This document shows positions 56,997 through 64,000 of a stretch of DNA of 64,000 nt, piece after piece. The stretch comes from Ephydatia muelleri. Its lineage: Eukaryota; Porifera; Demospongiae; Spongillida; Spongillidae. The translations under genes were made by a program, and so were the position numbers. Below the pieces are notes generated by a model. The model worked only from the letters and a program-made list of their open reading frames with translations. It did not search any database and was not told the DNA's origin. Position 1 is the first letter of the stretch. Every line of letters begins with the position of its first letter. The stretch covers positions 9,343,761-9,407,760 of the forward strand of contig JABACO010000009.1 of assembly GCA_013339895.1 (NCBI GenBank), given 5' to 3'.

Positions 56997-57179
56997 TAGA
57001 TAACAGAATGTTTAAACGCACACAGTACAATACGCTGAAATGCGTACCATACACAACCTACAATACTTCTTAGCTGAACCACCTAAATGGTTGAGCAACT
57101 GGGATGCCATAGGATTATCGCAAATGATGCACAGCAAAGGAATTGTTCATTCACACCAACTGCCGGCAGTAGCAGACCC

Positions 57180-57394
<215 letters not shown>

Positions 57395-58980
57395 TAGTCT
57401 CGTACCCAGACCCACCATGACGTAAGCGTTTATCGCTTACACTACGACAGGTGGGTCTGGGAAACTCGTCCAAGATTTTTGTTCCAGCGTCCTGATTTTT
57501 TAGGACGCTGTTTACTTCTAAATATAGCCTTACGTAATGCTCGCGACGTAACTTTCATGTCAATTACCGGATGTCAATCGGGGTGAACCCTATGTTCGAG
57601 TCCTGCCTTAGGCTTAGAGCGAAGAACAAGAATGCTGCTTGGAACTGCATTGACTGCTGCATGCACCGACACGTTGGTGACTCTGGCTAAAGGATGGTTA
57701 TGTTGGGATGATGAAAGAGCAGTGCAGGAGTTTTCTAATGGATAAATTTGTTATCGAACCGTGTCGAAGTATTCATCATCGAAAAGTTATCTTAAAACCG
57801 AGCTTCTGAGACGTAATACTGATCCGGAGGTAGCTGAGATCAGGGTTACTAAGAGAAAAGCTAAGCGAGGTGAACAGGCAGTGTTGTGAGTTGTAGTGCA
57901 TGTGGATGCATACAGCACAACTTATATACCCTAAGGTTGTTGAACAATCCAGCTATGAGAATCTCACGCCAAACAAGCAATTGCGAAGTCCTTAGGTCGC
58001 AGTTCACACAAGGACACTATCAATGCTTAGACAAGTGCACATAATGGAAGGATGCGTTTGGATGCATTCATTCCTATTTTGGAGGACTAGCTAGCACACA
58101 AAGATGAAGGTCAGACTGTCAGGGGACAATCAGGCACCTGCATTCCATTTATTGGCACAGGATAGCAAGATTGAGTTGATTATGTGAGTTCATTCACACT
58201 GTTGTTGCAGATGGTGTGGTCACACCTCTCTTGTTGTAGGAAATCTGCACCAACTTAGAACTTTGATTAATAGCTCATCATATGCAAATGGCAGTACAGC
58301 ATATATGAGGCAATGGTGTGTAACATGCCGAAACAAGGTCTTGTGTGAACTGCGACCTAAGGACTTTGCAATCACTTGTATGGAGTGAGACAAGGTGTAT
58401 GTCTTCTCATAGCTGGATTGTGTAGCAACCTTAGGAGAGCAAGTAGTATAAGTTGTGCTGTATGCATCCACATGCAATACAACTCACAACTTTAACTGCC
58501 TGTTCACCTCGCTTAGCTTTTCTCTTGATAACCCTTATCTCAGCTACCTCCGGATCAGTATTACGTCTCAAAAGCTCGGTTTTAAGATAACTTTCCGATG
58601 ATGAATACTTCGACACGGTTCGATAACAAATTTATCCATTAGAAAACTCCTGCACTGCTCTTTCATCATCCCAACATAACCATCCTTTAGCCAGAGTCAC
58701 CAACGTGTCGGTGCATGCAACAGTCAATGCAGTTCCAAGCAGCATTCTTGTTCTTCGCTCTAAGGCAGGACTCGAACATACTTTGCAGGGGTTCATCCCG
58801 ATTGACATCCGGTAATTGACATGAAAGTTACGTCGCGAGCATTACGTAAGGCTATATTTAGAAGTAAACAGCGTCCTAAAAAATCAGGACGCTGGAACAA
58901 AAATCTTGGACGAGTTTCCCAGACCCACCTGTCGTAGTGTAAGCGATAAACGCTTACGTCATGGTGGGTCTGGGTACGAG

Positions 58981-58984
<4 letters not shown>
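57395..58984. mobile_element. 1.59-kb foldback element with about 620-bp arms
   Basis: TAGTCTCGTACCCAGACCC at the left, exact reverse complement at the right; arms about 57395-58014 and 58340-58984 with few differences, spacer about 325 bp. Each tip also folds on itself (CCCAGACCCACC with GGTGGGTCTGGG around GTAAGCG/CGCTTAC; CAGCGTCCT/AGGACGCTG). It lies inside a GT microsatellite that resumes at 58985, and TA at both ends fits a TA target. A minus-strand open frame in the right arm (58431-58616, EVAEIRVIKRKAKRGEQAV) may be captured coding sequence. Confidence 0.85.

Positions 58985-59028
<44 letters not shown>
58985..59028. repeat. GT microsatellite right of the foldback
   Basis: Continuation of the 57187-57394 tract, split by the foldback insertion. 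Confidence 0.9.
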
Positions 59029-59348
59029 AGAAGGGGGTAGACTGATTTTTTGAATAATTTACAAGGAGGAGGGGGTTCCTCTCTGGGGATATGGGGGGAG
59101 CGCTGAAAGGTCCCATTAGGGTCGGACTTCACCCCAGAAGCTCAACATATAATAGTCACACAACATTCATAATCAGTATACAGTGTGCTTAGGTGAGATT
59201 AATGACTTACTTTTACGTCTTTTTCCAACAAAGTCCGAAATGGAACCGGCTTCGTTAAGAGTGCTGCCATTGAATAACTGCATGCAAGCTCATCAGATTG
59301 TATTGTATTCAATCGTTAATAATATTGTTACTAGAGTTTGAAGGTCCA

Positions 59349-61327
<1,979 letters not shown>

Positions 61328-63560
61328 ATGGCTTTCGAATGGATCAGGAGCACTATACTAGCAGTAGTTACCTCTTTAGCTACCATTCAGGATGGAAGAG
61401 ACATGTCATTTGATGAATTGGAAGGTATCATTACGATTGTGGAATTAGTGTATCGCGAACTGCTAGTTGCCGAGGTCGTGGTTAACGTTGCATGGTCCAA
61501 GGGGTGCCGTGGAATGCATACAAATGGCTTTGTGTTTCCTAAACGAATTGCTGGAAGCTAAAAGACGTTGCAATCATCGAACTCAACCCCCGACGGATAT
61601 CACTGGCAATGTAGGAAGACCAAGATTTACTGTCTCTTATGAACAACTGGAGTAGCTTATCGATAGCCATTTTACTGTCCCCCAAATCGCTGATATTATC
61701 GGCATTTCACAACGGACTGTACACAGACGAATGTCTGAATTTGGGTTATCAGTTTCAGGTCAATATGCAAACATAACCGATGATTACCTGGATCAAGTGG
61801 TTCTAAGCATTCAAAATGAATTTCCCTTATGTGGCACTAATGCGGGGCCATCTGTTAGCCTTAGGCTTGAGGGTTCAGCAGCAGAGGATTAGAGAGTCTC
61901 AGAGAAGAGTTGACCATGATGGAAGTATGATGCGTCGTTTGTCAACTGCATGTGTATAGGCGTGTTTTACCGTGTCTCTGGACCTAAAGCATTGTACCAT
62001 ATTGATGGCAACCACAAATTAATACGGTAAGTTTGTTAGTAATTTTGATGGCACTTGCCTGGTAAAATGAAGTTATGTTAAGGGGCCGTCCATAAAGTAC
62101 GTCACGTGCAAAGGGGGGGGGGGGGGGGGGGGGGGGGGGGTCTCAGTCAGCGTGACTATGCATACATTAAGTATACCATCAGTATGGGATAATGCGTGAC
62201 GAGGGGGGGGGGGGAGGGTCCATAATGGTCAAAAAAAAGCGTGACGTACTTTATAGATGGCCCCATCCATGTGGGTTCTATATGATTTTGGAACTTGTGC
62301 ATGTACATGTAGTCTGATTGAAGGTCTTACAAATAATCATTTCTCTCTCTTGCCTTTGTTAACAAATTCTATAACTTGGGAGTTTTGCCAAGTCTTCCAA
62401 GCATAACCTAACTTAGTGGGCATAAAAATTTATCCACAAGTGCCACAATTTAGTACAATGTCCCAATTATATGTCATAATGATGTACATGTCATTCATTT
62501 TCAGCTGGCAATTTGTTATTCATGGAGGCATTGATGGGTATAGTCGTCGAATCATATACCTTCACTGCTCCAATAACAATAGAGCAGGCACAGTTCTGCA
62601 GTTTGCATCTGTAAGAGAATTTGGGCTACCAACCCGAATCCGTGCAGACAAAGGTGGAGAGAATGCAGAAGTTGCTCGACTGATGCTACAACATCCATTA
62701 CGTGGACCAGGTAGCTTTATTGCTGGTCGGAGTGTCCACAACCAACGCATTGAGAGGTTATGGAGAGATGTGATCACACTTTGCACTGTATTGTATTACA
62801 ATCTGTTCTATACCATGGAAGAGGAGGGGCTGCTAGATTGTGAAAATGAAGTGCATCTCTATTGTCTCCATTATGCATTTTTAAGTCGTATCAATAAAAG
62901 CTTGGAAGTATTTAAGGAGGCATGGAATCAGCATCCTCTAAGTACTGAAGGCAACCTTTCTCCATGCCAGTTATGGATCAGTGGAGATTCCAATACAGAA
63001 AACTTACCTGAGGTATGATGTTTATAATTGTCATGCGCACTTTTAAATCACTAAAAACAACAAACAAGCACACAACACTGTATAAACCCTGAGATAGCAG
63101 TTACGTGTTTGCTAAGCATAACTCAGCAAATGTGCAGCTAGTAATAGCATGGCCCTGATAGACGAATGTGCACTAAATTCATATATATTAGGCATCCAAT
63201 TCATTATTATCAACACCATACACTTATAATTAAATAATCTGTCTGCGCAATACCTTACACAATGGTTATCCAGCAAAACGAAGGGGGAAAAATGTGGTAC
63301 CTATGTACTTACACATATGATTGTGAATTATATATTGTTTGCAGGAGGATTTGAATGCTTACGGCATTGACTGGAATGGTCCACTTGCTGTTTCCAGAAA
63401 TGATGATGATTATGAGATCACAGTACCTTATCTTCAATCTCCTTTACCAGATGGTGTATTGCACGACTTGCAGGAAAATGTTCATCCTCTTGACCAAAGT
63501 TCTAACCATGGCATTGACTTGTACATATCAGCTTTGCAATTTGTTAGTAGTAGATTGTAA
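61328..63560 (+). pseudogene. IS3-like eukaryotic integrase/transposase gene, damaged
   Basis: Helix-turn-helix part (GRPRFTVSYEQLE, VPQIADIIGISQRTVHRRMS) then first catalytic Asp (YHIDGNHKLIR, exon end 62026), exon 62505-63012 ([47 protein letters not shown]) and last exon 63345-63560 ending in a stop. It is a DDE integrase-core (rve) protein of the kind spread in sponges, cnidarians and fish. D, D and E are all present. Breaks in the first exon: TAG where Tyr is expected after EQLE (about 61653), a shift near 61845, and a stop plus shift near 61958. The intron holds a MITE. Confidence 0.7.
62082..62264. mobile_element. MITE in integrase intron
   Basis: Ends GGGGCCGTCCATAAAGTACG and its near complement CGTACTTTATAGATGGCCCC, 183 bp, with two internal poly-G runs. 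GGCCGTCCATAAAGTACGTCAC-type ends are widespread among animals. Confidence 0.85.
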
Positions 63561-63691
63561 GTGAATGTTGTCTATAATTGCAATTTCTTACTTGTAGATT
63601 ATGGAGAAAGAACATGCACGCACATGCATGCATGTACATTATATGATGCATGTACATTATATGATTACAGGCGAGGGCAAAAAAAATAACG

Positions 63692-64000
63692 TGGAGAACA
63701 TCATCCCCCATCTTTGAAGAGCTCATTAATGTACCATGTGATGTATTCAATAGGCAAAAGGTTGGGGTACCGTTGATTGCGTTCCTGAAGTCTCTGAATG
63801 CTGTTGAAAGGACACTTTATTTGAAAGTTTTTGAGCTAGCAAAGCTTATACTAGTAATGCCGGCCACTAATGCAATCAGCGAGAGATCTTTTAGCGCCCT
63901 TCGGAGACTGAAGACATGGCTGAGAAATTCAATCAACCAAAATAGGCTAAATCGGTGCACGGTTCTACATGTCCTCAAGACTGAAACAGATTTGTTAAAA
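63692..64000 (+). CDS. hAT transposase C-terminal dimerisation domain (runs off window)
   Basis: Open frame to the last base: LIAFLKSLNAVERTLYLKVF, ELAKLILVMPATNAISERSF, SALRRLKTWLRNSINQNRL, VLHVLKTETDLL. This is the hAT dimerisation region (MPATNAxSERSFSALRRxKTxLRxxMxQxRLN). No start codon lies in this part, so it is a 3' exon of a transposase or a domesticated hAT gene. The frame is open and unbroken here. Confidence 0.75.

Noticed and set aside
58431-58616. Basic open frame in the foldback arm as a transposase
   Set aside because: Only about 60 codons, no catalytic motif, and mirrored by the inverted arm; kept as a note under the element.

Overview
This is metazoan nuclear DNA, most likely from a demosponge of the Amphimedon type. 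I infer this from the mix of content; no single marker proves it. Signs are short GT-AG introns, death-fold exons (CARD-like, Death domain, ZU5), WASP-family actin-regulator exons with CRIB/GBD, proline-rich, WH2 and acidic parts, and abundant eukaryotic transposons (hAT, Kolobok-like, IS3-like integrase, Ty3/gypsy, LINE). There are long CA/GT, poly-C and VNTR tracts. There is no bacterial operon structure, and I saw no tRNA or rRNA gene.

The core is a minus-strand cluster of duplicated modular genes. Five CARD/linker/Death-domain module sets lie at 0.2-4.4 kb (A), 20.3-21.8 kb (B), 28.4-30.5 kb (C), 46.2-48.6 kb (E) and 52.0-53.4 kb (D). Every CARD, 'SVGT' linker, 'PPSQPQ' linker, Death-domain and peptidase exon I could delimit joins in phase 1. 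Modules can therefore be exchanged without breaking the frame. Copy C is an intact three-exon CARD-linker-DD gene (220 residues), an arrangement like the adaptor RAIDD/CRADD. Two large S8 (subtilisin-like) peptidase exons with complete Asp/His/Asn/Ser sets fit the same phase. One (10.1-11.0 kb) follows a ZU5 plus UPA-like block and an SVGT linker. The other (39.6-40.7 kb) follows two PPSQPQ linkers, an SVGT linker and a CARD exon. My main proposal is that this locus encodes death-fold proteins fused to subtilisin-like proteases: CARD-linker-S8 and ZU5-UPA-linker-S8.

A segmental duplication of roughly 6 kb links 2.4-8 kb with 28.6-34.8 kb. It carries the CARD-DD gene start and a WASP-like gene. 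The 6.3-7.9 kb WASP copy is dead (lost splice sites, 10-nt deletion, altered CRIB). The 33.3-35.1 kb copy is better preserved but also shows frame breaks. A third WASP fragment lies at 8.5-8.9 kb. No WH1 domain is visible for any of them. A 1.31 kb hAT element split the second copy and left a 5-bp target duplication; its empty site survives in the first copy.

Mobile and repetitive DNA fills most of the rest. It includes a pair of long-arm foldbacks (1.4-1.9 kb), a 4.85 kb TTAA-flanked Kolobok-like element (22.2-27.1 kb), a 2.65 kb minisatellite with a 30-bp unit and higher-order structure (35.6-38.2 kb), and decayed Ty3/gypsy pieces (43.7-45.1 and 50.2-51.7 kb), one with an in-frame SDDPPT minisatellite. 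Also present are a transposon-like multi-exon pseudogene (55.4-57.0 kb), a 1.59 kb foldback inserted in a GT microsatellite (57.4-59.0 kb), a broken IS3-like integrase gene with a MITE in its intron (61.3-63.6 kb) and a hAT transposase C-terminus running off the right edge.
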